Position numbers and translations under genes: made by a program. The notes below the pieces were generated by a model. The model did no database searches. It saw nothing but the letters and a program-made list of their open reading frames with translations, and was not told where the DNA came from. A stretch of DNA of 63,950 nucleotides from contig NZ_JAQTWL010000017.1 in the NCBI RefSeq assembly GCF_028689295.1, positions 1 through 63,950 of the forward strand, written 5' to 3'. Shown here piece by piece: positions 1 through 11,100 of this stretch (the first letter of the stretch is position 1; every line of letters begins with the position of its first letter). Source of the DNA: Rhodoferax sp. GTDB lineage: Bacteria; Pseudomonadota; Gammaproteobacteria; Burkholderiales; Burkholderiaceae_C.

Positions 1-126
1 GGTGACAACGTGTCGATCACGGTCAAGCTGATTGCCCCGATCGCCATGGAAGAAGGCCTGCGCTTTGCCATCCGTGAAGGCGGTCGTACTGTCGGCGCCG
101 GTGTCGTGGCCAAGGTGATTGCGTAA
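1..126 (+). CDS. tuf: Elongation factor Tu, C-terminal end (partial)
   Basis: Only the last 41 codons are in the window, ending in TAA. The visible peptide includes [20 protein letters not shown] and ends [14 protein letters not shown], the standard end of the third beta-barrel domain of EF-Tu. EF-Tu delivers aminoacyl-tRNA to the ribosome as a GTP complex. Its position directly before tRNA-Trp, secE and nusG is the classic tufB arrangement. The gene start and GTPase domain lie outside the window. Confidence 0.97.
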   Translation, partial: GDNVSITVKLIAPIAMEEGLRFAIREGGRTVGAGVVAKVIA

Positions 127-156
127 GTCATCGGCGAAAGACAGACGAAATAACAA

Positions 157-232
157 AGGGGCATAGCTCAATTGGCAGAGCGTCGGTCTCCAAAACCGAA
201 GGTTGTAGGTTCGATTCCTACTGCCCCTGCCA
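157..232 (+). tRNA. tRNA-Trp (anticodon CCA)
   Basis: This is a 76-base cloverleaf. The acceptor arm AGGGGCA pairs with TGCCCCT, followed by discriminator G and an encoded CCA. The anticodon stem TCGGT/ACCGA encloses the loop CTCCAAA, with anticodon CCA at 190-192. The T arm carries GGTTCGATTCC. It lies 30 bases after tuf and is probably co-transcribed with it. An 8-bp stem (231-238 with 246-253) begins inside the CCA end and could take part in 3' processing or attenuation. Confidence 0.97.
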
Positions 233-259
233 CCTGACGAAGCTTGTCAGGTGTTCAAA

Positions 260-285
260 AAGCCCGCTACTCACCTGGCGGGCTT
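260..285 (+). terminator. Hairpin between tRNA-Trp and secE, possible weak terminator
   Basis: AAGCCCGC (260-267) pairs perfectly with GCGGGCTT (278-285) around a 10-base loop. No clear T-run follows, so it may be a partial attenuator or only a processing structure rather than a full terminator. Confidence 0.35.
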
Positions 286-343
286 GCGCATCTTAGGATC
301 GCAAAATTTTGGTGACAGATTAAACGGGCAATATCAACATAAC

Positions 344-727
344 ATGGCCACCCCTCAAGTTCAAACCGTCAATACCACTGCCGATAAAGCCAAGCTGGCG
401 GCGTCGATTGCTTTGGTGATTGCTGCCCTGGTTGCCTACTACGCGTTGAGCAAGCAGGGTCCGTTGTTCCAGTGGTTGGGATTGCTGGCCTGCCTGGCCC
501 TGGCTGTTGTGATTTTCCTGGTCTCGGAATCCGGAAAGGCGCTGACGGCTTTTGCCCAGGATGCCGTTCGTGAAGTCAAAAAAGTCGTTTGGCCTGCCCG
601 CAAGGAAGCCATCCAGATGACGCTTTATGTGTTTGGTTTCGTATTGATCATGGCGCTCTTTCTGTGGTTGACCGACAAAACGCTGGAATGGTTTTTTTAT
701 GACCTTATTTTGGGGTGGAAAAAATAA
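344..727 (+). CDS. secE: Preprotein translocase subunit SecE
   Basis: A 127-residue inner-membrane protein that clamps SecY in the SecYEG channel. Three hydrophobic segments are visible at about residues 18-36, 42-60 and 92-110. The conserved amphipathic motif [13 protein letters not shown] sits at about 77-89, just before the essential last membrane helix. The three-helix form is usual in Proteobacteria. I chose the ATG at 344 (MATPQVQ) over an upstream in-frame start at 251, because the extra 31 residues overlap the hairpin after tRNA-Trp and do not resemble SecE. The stop codon shares one base with the nusG start. Confidence 0.95.
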   Translation: MATPQVQTVNTTADKAKLAASIALVIAALVAYYALSKQGPLFQWLGLLACLALAVVIFLVSESGKALTAFAQDAVREVKKVVWPARKEAIQMTLYVFGFVLIMALFLWLTDKTLEWFFYDLILGWKK

Positions 728-1335
728 TGACAGATGTGATGGAAACCCCGATGGATGGTGCCGAAGGTAGCCAGGCTGCGCCAGTGGTGGTGCCTGTGAA
801 CCCTGATCTGCGCTGGTATGTGGTCCATGCCTATTCGGGCATGGAGAAAACCGTTGAGCGCAACATTCAGGAACGCATCAACCGCTCCGGCATGGAGAAC
901 AAGTTCGGCCGCATTCTGGTGCCCATGGAAGAAGTGGTCGAGATCAAGAACGGCCAGAAGAAGACCACCGAGCGCAAATTCTTTCCGGGTTATGTGCTGG
1001 TCGAAATGATCATGGACGATGACACCTGGCATCTGGTCAAGCACACCAACAAAGTGACAGGTTTTGTCGGTGGCGGAAAAACACGCCCGTCGCCTATTTC
1101 AGAAGCCGAAGTCCAGAAAATCGTCAGCCAGATGCAGGAAGGCACTGAAAAGCCGCGTCATAAGGTCGAATTCGTGGTGGGCGAGTATGTGCGCGTCAAG
1201 GAAGGTCCTTTTGCCGACTTCAATGGTTCGGTGGAAGAAGTGAATTACGAGAAAAGCAAGGTCCGGGTCGCGGTCACCATTTTTGGTCGCGCGACACCTG
1301 TCGAGCTTGAGTTTTCCCAAGTGGAAAAAGCCTGA
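727..1335 (+). CDS. nusG: Transcription termination/antitermination factor NusG
   Basis: A 202-residue NusG. It binds RNA polymerase, suppresses pausing, and couples transcription to Rho or to the ribosome. The N-terminal NGN domain begins near the [13 protein letters not shown] motif, and [10 protein letters not shown] is the conserved core. The C-terminal KOW domain carries [16 protein letters not shown]. The start is the ATG at 727, overlapping the secE TAA by one base (TAATG), so the two are translationally coupled. An ATG-like start at 715 is upstream and inside secE, and I rejected it. Confidence 0.97.
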   Translation: MTDVMETPMDGAEGSQAAPVVVPVNPDLRWYVVHAYSGMEKTVERNIQERINRSGMENKFGRILVPMEEVVEIKNGQKKTTERKFFPGYVLVEMIMDDDTWHLVKHTNKVTGFVGGGKTRPSPISEAEVQKIVSQMQEGTEKPRHKVEFVVGEYVRVKEGPFADFNGSVEEVNYEKSKVRVAVTIFGRATPVELEFSQVEKA

Positions 1336-1465
1336 TCAGGCGCATTTGAATTTGTATTTCGCACTTTCCGACTCGGTGCGAATGTCGAAGAAGCGAGTCG
1401 TTAATGTCGGGGAGCCCGAACTGCAGTTTGCAGATGAAGGCGTTAGTACCCGTTAGGAGTTAAAC
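1336..1465 (+). promoter_or_regulatory. rplK leader with possible pseudoknot
   Basis: 130 bases between nusG and rplK. TTCGCAC (1358-1364) pairs with GTGCGAA (1376-1382), and the loop sequence CGACTC (1369-1374) can pair with GAGTCG (1395-1400), which gives an H-type pseudoknot. The L11 operon leader is the known site of L1 autoregulation in E. coli, so a translational control element is expected here. That this particular fold is the L1 target is inference. The rplK start has the SD-like GTTAGGAG just upstream. Confidence 0.4.
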
Positions 1466-1897
1466 ATGGCGAAAAAAATCGTCGGTTTTGTCAAGCTGCA
1501 AGTGCCAGCTGGTAAAGCCAACCCATCCCCTCCCATTGGCCCGGCCCTGGGTCAACGTGGCTTGAACATCATGGAATTCTGCAAGGCATTCAATGCCCAG
1601 ACCCAGGGTGTCGAGCCCGGACTGCCACTGCCTGTGGTGATCACCGCCTTTGCTGACAAGAGCTTCACTTTTGTCATCAAGTCGCCGCCGTCTTCGGTGC
1701 TGATCAAAAAAGCCGTCAAGCTCGACAAGGGTTCGGCCAATCCGCTCAAGACCAAGGTCGGCAAGATCACCCGTGCCCAGCTCGAAGAAATCGCCAAGAC
1801 CAAAATCAAGGACCTGACCGCTGCCGACATGGATGCAGCCGTTCGTACCATCGCCGGCTCTGCCCGCTCGATGGGTGTGACCGTGGAGGGTGTTTAA
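1466..1897 (+). CDS. rplK: 50S ribosomal protein L11
   Basis: 143 residues, the usual length. L11 forms the GTPase-associated centre of the 50S subunit with 23S rRNA and the L10/L12 stalk, and is required for RelA activation. The N-terminal domain has [20 protein letters not shown] and [16 protein letters not shown], and the C-terminal RNA-binding domain ends [14 protein letters not shown]. It lies directly before rplA with no spacer (stop 1897, next start 1898), so the two are coupled. Confidence 0.98.
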   Translation: MAKKIVGFVKLQVPAGKANPSPPIGPALGQRGLNIMEFCKAFNAQTQGVEPGLPLPVVITAFADKSFTFVIKSPPSSVLIKKAVKLDKGSANPLKTKVGKITRAQLEEIAKTKIKDLTAADMDAAVRTIAGSARSMGVTVEGV

Positions 1898-2593
1898 ATG
1901 ACGCGCTTGACTAAAAAACAAAAAACCCAGCAAGGCAAAGTGGACAGCGGCAAGCTGTACGCGATTGGCGACGCTCTGGGTCTGGTGAAAGAGTTTGCCA
2001 ACGCCAAGTTCGATGAATCCATCGACGTGGCGGTGCAGCTCGGCATCGATGCCAAGAAATCCGACCAGGTGGTGCGTGGTGCCGTCGTGTTGCCCAACGG
2101 CACCGGCAAGACCAAACGCGTTGCCGTGTTCGCCCAGGGCGCCAAGGCTGAAGAAGCCAAGGCTGCCGGCGCTGACATTGTTGGCATGGACGACCTGGCT
2201 GCCATGATCAAGGCCGGCGATATGCCGTTTGACGTGGTGATTGCCGCCCCTGACGCCATGCGTGTCGTGGGTACCCTGGGCCAGATCCTCGGTCCACGTG
2301 GCCTGATGCCCAACCCCAAGGTGGGTACCGTCACGCCCGATGTGGCCACTGCCGTCAAAAACGCCAAGGCCGGTCAGGTCCAGTTCCGTGTTGACAAGGC
2401 TGGTATTGTGCATTCCACCATTGGTCGCCGCTCGTTTGACAGTGACAAGTTGCAAGGCAATCTGGCCGCTTTGGTCGATGCCCTGGTCAAAGCCAAGCCT
2501 GCCACCAGCAAGGGTCTGTATTTGCGCAAGGCTGCTATTTCCAGCACCATGGGTGTTGGCGTGCGCGTCGATCTGCAAACGATCGCCGCGTAA
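1898..2593 (+). CDS. rplA: 50S ribosomal protein L1
   Basis: 231 residues, full length. L1 forms the mobile stalk that helps release deacylated tRNA from the E site, and it represses its own operon by binding the L11 leader. Recognisable motifs are [20 protein letters not shown] near the middle and [13 protein letters not shown] at the end. The ATG immediately follows the rplK stop. Confidence 0.98.
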   Translation: MTRLTKKQKTQQGKVDSGKLYAIGDALGLVKEFANAKFDESIDVAVQLGIDAKKSDQVVRGAVVLPNGTGKTKRVAVFAQGAKAEEAKAAGADIVGMDDLAAMIKAGDMPFDVVIAAPDAMRVVGTLGQILGPRGLMPNPKVGTVTPDVATAVKNAKAGQVQFRVDKAGIVHSTIGRRSFDSDKLQGNLAALVDALVKAKPATSKGLYLRKAAISSTMGVGVRVDLQTIAA

Positions 2594-2847
2594 GGTGAGA
2601 AATTGGGCTGTCTGAAAGGACAGCCTGACGTGGTGGGCTGCGGTGGCTTCCAGGCTGCCGCAGGCCATCCGAGACCGTTGGTGTGCCGAACCGCAAGGTG
2701 ATGGCGCTTAATCAATGAAAACCAACGCAGATGGCGATCCCGCTGCCCAAGAATTTAAAAGTTCCCAAACAGTTGGTCGCTGCAATATGGTGTGCCCTGA
2801 TGTGAGATTTAAAACAGCACAAACGGGTACTTTTTAAGGAGTTGACC
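2594..2847 (+). promoter_or_regulatory. L10 leader region upstream of rplJ
   Basis: About 250 bases of non-coding sequence separate rplA from rplJ. Self-complementary stretches are present, for example CTGTC...GACAG near 2608-2622 and GC-rich stems through about 2710. In Proteobacteria this interval carries the L10(L12)4-binding kink-turn leader that controls rplJL translation, and often a promoter. Position and length fit that element. I did not derive a full kink-turn fold. Confidence 0.5.
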
Positions 2848-3369
2848 TTGAGTTTAAATCGCAGTGAGAAAGAAGCGGTCATCAGTGAAGTGACTGGCCT
2901 CGCCGCTAAAGCTCAAACGCTCGTGATAGCGGAATACCGTGGCATCACGGTCGCTGATATGACCAAATTGCGCACGACCGCGCGCAGCAATGGTGTGGCC
3001 CTGAGCGTGTTGAAAAACACGCTGGCCCGTCGTGCTGTCGCCGGTAGCAGCTTTGAAGTCGTGTCCGACCAGATGACCGGTCCGCTGATCTATGGCTTTT
3101 CTGAAGATGCTGTAGCGGCTGCAAAAGTAGTCGCTGACTTCGCCAAAACCAACGACAAGTTGGTGATTCGCGGTGGCGCATTTGCGGGCAAGGCCCTGGA
3201 CGTGAACGGCGTGAAGCAGTTGGCAAGCATCCCTTCCAAGGAAGTGTTGCTGGCACAGTTGCTGGGCTTGATGCAGTCTCCCATTTCGCGCATTGCGCGT
3301 GTGATGGCGGCTTTGGCAGAGCAAAAAGGAGGCGGCGCAGAAGCTCCCGCAGAGGCCGTTGCAGCGTAA
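2848..3369 (+). CDS. rplJ: 50S ribosomal protein L10
   Basis: 173 residues. L10 anchors L7/L12 dimers to the ribosome at the base of the stalk. The protein begins [15 protein letters not shown] and contains [18 protein letters not shown] and [12 protein letters not shown]. The start is an unusual TTG at 2848, six bases after a perfect AAGGAG (2836-2841). An earlier in-frame TTG at 2842 touches the SD sequence and is too close to be used. A weak start codon suits a gene whose translation is feedback-controlled. Confidence 0.95.
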   Translation: MSLNRSEKEAVISEVTGLAAKAQTLVIAEYRGITVADMTKLRTTARSNGVALSVLKNTLARRAVAGSSFEVVSDQMTGPLIYGFSEDAVAAAKVVADFAKTNDKLVIRGGAFAGKALDVNGVKQLASIPSKEVLLAQLLGLMQSPISRIARVMAALAEQKGGGAEAPAEAVAA

Positions 3370-3411
3370 CGCTTGCAATGAACAGAAATTAATCAATTGT
3401 TAGGAAACAAA

Positions 3412-3786
3412 ATGGCATTCGATAAAGACGCATTTTTGACCGCGCTCGACAGCATGACGGTCATGGAACTCAACGACCTGGTGAAAGCCATCGAAGAGAA
3501 GTTTGGTGTCAGCGCTGCGGCCATGTCCGCACCCGCTGCCGGTGGTGGCGCTGCCGCTGCCGTGGCCGAAGAAAAGACCGAATTCAACGTGGTTCTGCTT
3601 GAAGCAGGCGCCCAAAAGGTGTCGGTCATCAAGGCCGTGCGCGAGATCACCGGTCTGGGCCTGAAAGAAGCCAAAGACATGGTGGACGGCGCTCCGAAAA
3701 ACGTCAAGGAAGGCGTTTCCAAGGCTGATGCTGATGCCGCTTTGAAGAAGCTGGTTGACGCTGGTGCCAAGGCCGAACTCAAGTAA
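3412..3786 (+). CDS. rplL: 50S ribosomal protein L7/L12
   Basis: 124 residues. This is the multicopy stalk protein that recruits and activates translational GTPases. The N-terminal dimerisation domain (about 1-35) is followed by an Ala-rich hinge ([16 protein letters not shown]) and the C-terminal domain with [20 protein letters not shown]. The ATG at 3412 follows AGGAAACAAA. An in-frame TTG at 3397 gives five extra residues and is rejected. It is followed by the attenuator hairpins before rpoB. Confidence 0.98.
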   Translation: MAFDKDAFLTALDSMTVMELNDLVKAIEEKFGVSAAAMSAPAAGGGAAAAVAEEKTEFNVVLLEAGAQKVSVIKAVREITGLGLKEAKDMVDGAPKNVKEGVSKADADAALKKLVDAGAKAELK

Positions 3787-3800
3787 TTGAGTCGTCCCGC

Positions 3801-3842
3801 GGGCTGGAGTGCTGTCACAGGCCTCCAGCCCTTGGTGTTTTT
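3801..3842 (+). terminator. rplL-rpoB attenuator hairpin
   Basis: GGGCTGGAG (3801-3809) pairs perfectly with CTCCAGCCC (3823-3831) and is followed by TTGGTGTTTTT. This fits a partial intrinsic terminator lowering transcription into rpoBC relative to the ribosomal genes, as known for this junction in E. coli. Confidence 0.75.
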
Positions 3843-3849
3843 GCAGAAC

Positions 3850-3886
3850 ACACTGGAAAGCGACTTTTTTAAGAGTTTTCCAGTGT
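3850..3886 (+). promoter_or_regulatory. Second rplL-rpoB hairpin, candidate processing site
   Basis: ACACTGGAAA (3850-3859) pairs perfectly with TTTCCAGTGT (3877-3886) across a 17-base T-rich loop. In E. coli an RNase III site lies between rplL and rpoB. That this stem is cut by RNase III is inference from position. Confidence 0.45.
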
Positions 3887-4025
3887 CTTCTAACCCCGAC
3901 AGCAGAAGATACCTTGGTTCGGGTTGCATGCAAGGTGCAACCGTCCGCCATTGATTGGTAGTGGCCAATCACCAAGCGTTAACGTCGTCCAGGACCGTCA
4001 CAGTCCTCATTTGCCCGGAGATTTC

Positions 4026-7000
4026 ATGGCTTATTCATACACCGAACGCAAACGGATACGTAAAAACTTTGGCAGCCGCGACAGCGTGCTGGCGATCCCC
4101 TACCTGCTGCAAATGCAGAAAGATGCCTACACGGCCTTTTTGCAGATGGACGTTTCGGCTAAAAAGCGCACCGACGAAGGCCTGCAAGCTGCCTTCAACG
4201 CGGCGTTCCCAATCATCTCGCATAACGGTTTTGTCGAGATGAAGTACCTTGACTACAACCTCGCCAAACCGGCCTTCGATGTGCGTGAATGCCAAACACG
4301 CGGCCTGACCTTTTCCTCGGCCGTGCGCGCCCGCGTTCAGCTGATCATTTATGACCGCGAGTCATCCACGTCGCAAAACAAGGTGGTCAAGGAAGTCAAG
4401 GAGCAAGAGGTTTACATGGGCGAAGTGCCCCTGATGACCGAAAAAGGCTCGTTTGTCATCAACGGCACCGAGCGTGTCATTGTGTCGCAGCTGCACCGCT
4501 CGCCCGGCGTGTTTTTCGAGCACGACAAGGGCAAGACCCACAGCTCGGGCAAGCTGCTGTTTTCGGCGCGCATCATCCCCTACCGCGGCTCCTGGCTCGA
4601 CTTCGAGTTCGACCCCAAGGACATCCTGTATTTCCGGGTAGACCGCCGCCGCAAGATGCCGGTCACCATTTTGCTCAAGGCCATCGGCCTGAACAACGAG
4701 TCGATCCTGGCCAACTTCTTTGTCAATGACAACTTCCGCCTGATGGACAGCGGCGCGCAAATGGAATTTGTCGCCGAGCGCCTGCGCGGTGAAGTGGCAC
4801 GCTTCGACATCACCGACAAGAGCGGCAAGGTGATCGTGGCCAAGGAAAAGCGCGTCACTGTGCGCCATACCCGCGAGCTGGAGCAGTCCAATACCACGCA
4901 TATTTCGGTGCCCGAAGACTTTTTGGTGGGCCGCATCGTGGCGCGCAACGTGGTCGATGCCGAGACCGGTGAAATCATTGCCAAGGCCAACGAAGAGCTG
5001 ACTGAAGTGCTGCTCAAGAAACTGCGCACGTCGGGTGTGCAGGAACTGGCCTGCATCTACACCAACGAGCTCGATCAGGGCCCCTACATTTCGCAGACCC
5101 TGCGCACCGACGAAACGGCCGACGAATTTGCCGCCCGTGTCGCCATCTACCGCATGATGCGCCCCGGCGAGCCGCCGACCGAAGACGCCGTGCAAGCCCT
5201 GTTCCAGCGCCTGTTCTACAACCCCGACACCTACGATCTGTCGCGCGTCGGGCGCATGAAGTTCAACGCCAAGATGGGACGCCCGGAATCGACCGGCCCG
5301 ATGGTGCTGACCAACGAAGACATCCTGGCCGTGGTCAAGGTGCTGGTCGATCTGCGCAACGGTCACGGCCAGGTCGATGACATCGACCACCTTGGCAATC
5401 GCCGTGTGCGCTGTGTCGGCGAACTTGCCGAAAACCAGTACCGCATGGGTCTGGCCCGTATCGAAAAAGCAGTCAAGGAGCGCCTGGGTCAAGCCGAGCA
5501 GGAACCCCTGATGCCGCACGACCTGATCAACAGCAAGCCGATTTCGGCGGCGTTGAAAGAGTTCTTCGGTGCGTCGCAGTTGTCCCAGTTCATGGATCAG
5601 ACCAACCCGCTGTCCGAGATCACCCACAAGCGTCGCGTCTCTGCCCTCGGCCCGGGTGGTCTGACGCGTGAACGTGCCGGCTTCGAGGTGCGCGACGTGC
5701 ACGTCACCCATTACGGTCGTGTCTGCCCCATTGAAACGCCCGAAGGCCCGAACATCGGCCTGATCAACTCGCTGGCCCTGTACGCGCGCCTCAACGACTA
5801 CGGCTTTATTGAAACGCCGTACCGTCGCGTGGTCGATGCCAAAGTCACGATGGACATCGATTACCTGTCGGCCATTGAAGAAGGCAAGTACGTCATCGCT
5901 CAGGCAAATGCCGTGCTGGACAAGGAAGGCCGCCTCACTGGCGACCTGATTTCGGCGCGTGAAGCCGGCGAAACCGTCATGGTCACCGCCGACCGCGTGC
6001 AGTACATGGACGTGTCGCCGGCGCAAATCGTGTCGGTGGCAGCCTCGCTGGTGCCGTTTCTGGAGCACGACGACGCCAACCGCGCCTTGATGGGCGCCAA
6101 CATGTCGCGCCAGGCCGTGCCCGTGCTGCGTCCGGAAAAACCGATGGTCGGCACCGGCATCGAACGTGTCGCCGCCATTGACTCCGGCACCGTGGTGGTC
6201 GCCACCCGGGGCGGCGTGGTGGACTATGTCGATGCCACCCGTGTCGTGATCCGCGTCAACGACGCCGAAGCGCAGGCCGGTGAAGTGGGGGTGGACATCT
6301 ACAACCTCATCAAATACCAGCGCTCCAACCAGAACACCAACATCCACCAGCGTCCGATCGTCAAAAAAGGCGACCACCTGGCCAAGGGTGATGTGATTGC
6401 CGACGGCGCCTCCACCGACCTCGGTGAACTGGCGCTGGGCCAGAACATGCTGATCGGCTTCATGACCTGGAACGGCTACAACTTCGAAGATTCGATTTTG
6501 ATCAGCGAGCGCGTGGTGGCCGACGACTGCTACACCTCCATCCACATCGAAGAGCTGGTGGTGATGGCGCGCGACACCAAGCTCGGTGCTGAAGAAATCA
6601 CGCGCGACATTCCCAACCTGAGCGAGCAGCAACTCAATCGCCTGGACGAGTCGGGCATCATCTATGTCGGGGCAGAAGTGCAGCCCGGCGACACGCTGGT
6701 CGGCAAGGTCACGCCCAAGGGCGAGACCACCCTGACGCCCGAAGAAAAACTGCTGCGCGCCATCTTTGGTGAAAAAGCCAGCGACGTCAAGGACACGTCG
6801 CTGCGCGTTGACCAGGGCTCGCAGGGCACGGTCATCGACGTGCAGGTGTTCACCCGCGAAGGCATCACCCGTGACCGCCGCGCCCAGCAGATCATCGACG
6901 ATGAACTCAAGCGCTTCCGGCTGGACCTGAACGACCAGTTGCGAATTGTCGAGGCCGACGCGTTTGCCCGTATCGAGAAACTGCTGGTCGGCAAGGTCGC

Positions 7001-8138
7001 CAACGGCGGTCCGCAAAAACTGGCCAAGGGCAGCAAGCTCGACACCGCCTACCTGGCTGCGGTCGAGAAGTTCCACTGGTTCGATATTCGTCCGGCCGAC
7101 GAAGACGTGTCGGCACAACTCGAGAGCATCAAGAATTCGCTCGAACAAACCCGCCACCGCTTTGACCTGGCGTTCGAAGAAAAACGCAAGAAGCTCACGC
7201 AGGGCGACGAGTTGCCCGCGGGCGTGCTGAAAATGGTCAAGGTGTATGTGGCCGTCAAGCGCCACCTGCAACCCGGTGACAAGATGGCCGGCCGTCACGG
7301 CAACAAGGGTGTGGTTTCCAAGATTGTGCCGGTGGAAGACATGCCGCACATGGCTGACGGTACCCCTTGCGACATCGTGTTGAACCCGCTGGGCGTGCCG
7401 TCACGGATGAACGTGGGTCAGGTGCTCGAAGTCCACCTGGGCTGGGCTGGCAAAGGCATCGGCCAACGCATTGGCGACATGCTGCAGCATGAAAGCCGCG
7501 TTGCCGAGTTGCGCGAATTTCTGGGCGAGATCTACAACAGCACCGGCCGCAAGGAAGACCTCGCGCAGCTCGACGATGGCCAGTTGCTCGCCATGGCAGA
7601 GAACCTGACCACCGGCATGCCGTTTGCCACGCCGGTGTTCGATGGTGCCACCGAGGACGAAATCCGCGCCATGCTCAAGCTGGCTTACCCGGATGACATC
7701 GCAGCCGCCAAGGGCCTGACGCCCACGCGCACGCAGGCTTACCTGTACGACGGTCGCACCGGCGACCGCTTCGAGCGCCCGGTCACGGTGGGTTACATGC
7801 ACTACCTCAAATTGCATCACCTGGTCGATGACAAGATGCATGCCCGCTCCACTGGCCCCTACAGCCTGGTCACGCAGCAGCCGCTGGGCGGCAAGGCGCA
7901 GTTTGGCGGCCAGCGCTTTGGTGAAATGGAAGTGTGGGCACTCGAAGCCTACGGTGCAGCCTACACCTTGCAGGAAATGCTCACCGTCAAGTCGGACGAC
8001 GTGCAGGGCCGCACCAAGGTCTATGAGAGCATCGTCAAGGGTGAGCACTCGATCGAAGCCGGCATGCCGGAGTCGTTCAATGTGCTGGTCAAGGAAATCC
8101 GCTCATTGGGTCTGGATATCGAGCTGGAACGCTCGTAA
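4026..8138 (+). CDS. rpoB: DNA-directed RNA polymerase subunit beta
   Basis: 1370 residues, the usual betaproteobacterial length. The beta subunit forms one pincer and half of the active centre of RNA polymerase. Visible landmarks are the rifampicin-pocket stretch [20 protein letters not shown] with [13 protein letters not shown] (wild-type-like), the [17 protein letters not shown] motif, and the C-terminal clamp sequence [18 protein letters not shown]. The start is the ATG at 4026 (MAYSYTERK), preceded by CCGGAG. An upstream in-frame ATG at 3924 lies in the hairpin spacer and adds unrelated residues. rpoC follows after 20 bases. Confidence 0.99.
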   Translation: MAYSYTERKRIRKNFGSRDSVLAIPYLLQMQKDAYTAFLQMDVSAKKRTDEGLQAAFNAAFPIISHNGFVEMKYLDYNLAKPAFDVRECQTRGLTFSSAVRARVQLIIYDRESSTSQNKVVKEVKEQEVYMGEVPLMTEKGSFVINGTERVIVSQLHRSPGVFFEHDKGKTHSSGKLLFSARIIPYRGSWLDFEFDPKDILYFRVDRRRKMPVTILLKAIGLNNESILANFFVNDNFRLMDSGAQMEFVAERLRGEVARFDITDKSGKVIVAKEKRVTVRHTRELEQSNTTHISVPEDFLVGRIVARNVVDAETGEIIAKANEELTEVLLKKLRTSGVQELACIYTNELDQGPYISQTLRTDETADEFAARVAIYRMMRPGEPPTEDAVQALFQRLFYNPDTYDLSRVGRMKFNAKMGRPESTGPMVLTNEDILAVVKVLVDLRNGHGQVDDIDHLGNRRVRCVGELAENQYRMGLARIEKAVKERLGQAEQEPLMPHDLINSKPISAALKEFFGASQLSQFMDQTNPLSEITHKRRVSALGPGGLTRERAGFEVRDVHVTHYGRVCPIETPEGPNIGLINSLALYARLNDYGFIETPYRRVVDAKVTMDIDYLSAIEEGKYVIAQANAVLDKEGRLTGDLISAREAGETVMVTADRVQYMDVSPAQIVSVAASLVPFLEHDDANRALMGANMSRQAVPVLRPEKPMVGTGIERVAAIDSGTVVVATRGGVVDYVDATRVVIRVNDAEAQAGEVGVDIYNLIKYQRSNQNTNIHQRPIVKKGDHLAKGDVIADGASTDLGELALGQNMLIGFMTWNGYNFEDSILISERVVADDCYTSIHIEELVVMARDTKLGAEEITRDIPNLSEQQLNRLDESGIIYVGAEVQPGDTLVGKVTPKGETTLTPEEKLLRAIFGEKASDVKDTSLRVDQGSQGTVIDVQVFTREGITRDRRAQQIIDDELKRFRLDLNDQLRIVEADAFARIEKLLVGKVANGGPQKLAKGSKLDTAYLAAVEKFHWFDIRPADEDVSAQLESIKNSLEQTRHRFDLAFEEKRKKLTQGDELPAGVLKMVKVYVAVKRHLQPGDKMAGRHGNKGVVSKIVPVEDMPHMADGTPCDIVLNPLGVPSRMNVGQVLEVHLGWAGKGIGQRIGDMLQHESRVAELREFLGEIYNSTGRKEDLAQLDDGQLLAMAENLTTGMPFATPVFDGATEDEIRAMLKLAYPDDIAAAKGLTPTRTQAYLYDGRTGDRFERPVTVGYMHYLKLHHLVDDKMHARSTGPYSLVTQQPLGGKAQFGGQRFGEMEVWALEAYGAAYTLQEMLTVKSDDVQGRTKVYESIVKGEHSIEAGMPESFNVLVKEIRSLGLDIELERS

Positions 8139-8158
8139 TTGATTAAAGGAAAAAAGTT

Positions 8159-11100
8159 ATGAAATCATTACTCGACCTGTTCAAGCAATTTACGCCCGAC
8201 GAGCATTTTGATGCCATCAAAATCGGCATGGCTTCGCCCGAGAAAATTCGTTCCTGGTCTTTTGGCGAGGTCAAAAAACCGGAAACCATCAACTACCGCA
8301 CCTTCAAACCCGAGCGTGATGGTCTTTTTTGCGCCAAGATTTTTGGCCCCATCAAGGACTACGAATGCCTGTGCGGCAAATACAAGCGCCTCAAGCACCG
8401 CGGGGTCATTTGCGAAAAATGCGGCGTTGAAGTCACCCAGACCAAGGTGCGCCGTGAACGCATGGGCCACATTGATCTGGCCGCGCCGTGCGCCCACATC
8501 TGGTTCCTGAAGTCCCTGCCCAGCCGTTTGGGCCTGGTGCTGGACATGACCCTGCGTGACATCGAGCGCGTGTTGTACTTTGAAGCCTATGTGGTGACCG
8601 ACCCCGGCATGACCCCGCTGAAGAAATACAGCATCATGTCGGAAGACGACTTCGACGCCAAGTTCAAGGAATACGGCGACGAGTTCCAGGCCAAGATGGG
8701 TGCCGAAGGCGTCAAGGATTTGCTGCAAAACCTCGACATCGACAGCTCCATCGAGAAGCTGCGCAACGATCCCACCGGCTCTGATCTCAAGATCAAGAAG
8801 AACACCAAGCGCCTCAAGCTGCTCGAAGCGTTCAAGAAATCCGGCATCAAGCCCGAGTGGATGGTGCTCGATGTGCTGCCGGTGCTGCCGCCTGACCTGC
8901 GCCCCCTGGTGCCGCTCGACGGTGGCCGTTTTGCCACCTCCGACCTCAACGACCTGTACCGCCGCGTCATCAACCGCAACAGCCGTCTGCGCCGCCTGCT
9001 TGAACTCAAGGCACCGGAAATCATTGCCCGCAATGAAAAGCGCATGCTGCAGGAAGCGGTTGACTCACTGCTCGACAACGGCCGTCGCGGCAAGGCCATG
9101 ACCGGCGCCAACAAGCGCGCGCTCAAGTCGCTGGCCGACATGATCAAGGGCAAGGGCGGTCGTTTCCGTCAAAACCTGCTGGGCAAGCGCGTCGATTACT
9201 CTGGTCGTTCCGTGATTGTGGTCGGCCCCACGCTCAAACTGCACCAGTGCGGTCTGCCCAAGCTGATGGCCCTGGAGTTGTTCAAACCCTTCATCTTTGC
9301 GCGCCTGGAAGCCATGGGCATTGCCACCACCATCAAGGCAGCCAAGAAGGAAGTTGAAACCGGCACGCCGGTGGTCTGGGACATCCTCGAAGAGGTCATC
9401 AAGGAGCACCCCGTCATGCTCAACCGGGCGCCCACGCTGCACCGTTTGGGTATCCAGGCTTTTGAGCCGATCCTGATCGAAGGCAAGGCCATCCAGCTGC
9501 ATCCGCTGGTCTGTGCCGCGTTCAACGCCGACTTCGACGGTGACCAGATGGCCGTTCACGTGCCCTTGTCCGTCGAAGCACAGATGGAATGCCGCACCCT
9601 GATGCTGGCCTCCAACAACGTGCTGTTTCCGTCCAACGGCGAGCCCTCCATCGTGCCGTCGCAAGACGTGGTTCTGGGCTTGTACTACACCACCCGCGAC
9701 CGCATCAACAGCAAGGGCGAAGGCCTGGTGTTTGCCGATACCGGTGAAGTGCAACGCGCCTTTGACGCGGGCGAAGTCGAAATGAGCTCGCGCATCAGCG
9801 TGCGCCTGACCGAGTACACCAAGGACAAGGAAACCGGCGAACTCACGCCCAGCACCAGCCTGGTCGAAACTTCGGTCGGCCGCGCCCTTTTGTCGGAAAT
9901 TCTGCCCAAGGGCCTGCCCTTCGCCTTCATCAACAAGGCCCTGAAGAAAAAGGAAATCTCGCGCCTCATCAACGCTTCGTTCCGCAAGTGCGGCCTGAAG
10001 GAAACCGTGGTGTTTGCCGACAAACTGCTGCAATACGGCTTCCGCCTGGCCACCCGTGCCGGCATCTCGATCTCGATCGAGGACATGCTGGTGCCCACGG
10101 AAAAACCGGGCATCATCGAACGCGCCGAAGCCGAGGTCAAGGAAATTGCCACCCAGTACACCTCCGGTCTGGTGACCGCCGGCGAGCGCTACAACAAGGT
10201 GGTGGATATCTGGGGCAAGGCCGGTGACGAAGTCTCCAAGGTGATGATGGGCCAGCTTTCCAAAGAAACCGTCATCGACCGCCACGGCAACCAGGTGCCG
10301 CAAGAGTCGTTCAACTCCATCTACATGATGGCCGACTCCGGCGCCCGCGGTTCTGCAGCCCAGATCCGCCAGGTGGCGGGTATGCGCGGTTTGATGGCCA
10401 AGCCTGACGGCTCCATCATCGAGACGCCCATTACGGCCAACTTCCGAGAAGGCCTGAACGTGCTGGAATACTTTATTTCCACCCACGGCGCGCGTAAGGG
10501 TCTGGCTGACACGGCGTTGAAAACCGCCAACTCGGGTTACCTGACCCGTCGTCTGGTCGACGTGACCCAAGACCTGGTAGTGACCGAACAAGACTGCGGC
10601 ACCCACGCTGGCTACCTGATGCGCGCCATTGTGGAGGGCGGCGAAACTATCGAATCACTGCGTGACCGCATCCTGGGCCGCACTGCCGCTGACGATATCC
10701 TGCACCCCGAGAACCAGTCGGTGCTGGCACCGGCCGGCACCATGCTTGATGAAGACATGATCGACGGGCTGGAACTGGCGGGTGTCGACGAAGTCAAGGT
10801 GCGCACCGCGCTCACCTGCGAAACCCGCTTTGGCATTTGCGCCCGTTGCTACGGCCGCGACCTGGGCCGTGGTGGCTTGGTCAACGGCGGTGAGGCAGTG
10901 GGTGTGATTGCGGCCCAGTCGATTGGCGAGCCCGGCACCCAGCTGACCATGCGGACCTTCCACATCGGTGGTGCTGCGTCTCGTGCGGCCATTGCTTCCA
11001 GTGTCGAAGCCAAGTCCAACGGCAACATCGGTTTTAACACCACGATGCGTTATGTGACCAACGGCAAGGGCGAACTGGTGGTCATTTCCCGCTCTGGCGA

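Noticed and set aside
231..253. Hairpin overlapping the tRNA-Trp CCA end considered as a terminator
   Set aside because: No T-run follows and the operon must read on into secE; kept only as a remark.
1460..2668. 402-codon antisense frame over rplK-rplA
   Set aside because: Composition is His/Gly/Asp-rich, typical of the antisense of GC-rich genes; it covers two essential genes.
4362..7349. 995-codon open frame antisense to rpoB
   Set aside because: Shadow of the GC-rich rpoB codon pattern; no recognisable domains, no ribosome site, and rpoB is unambiguous.
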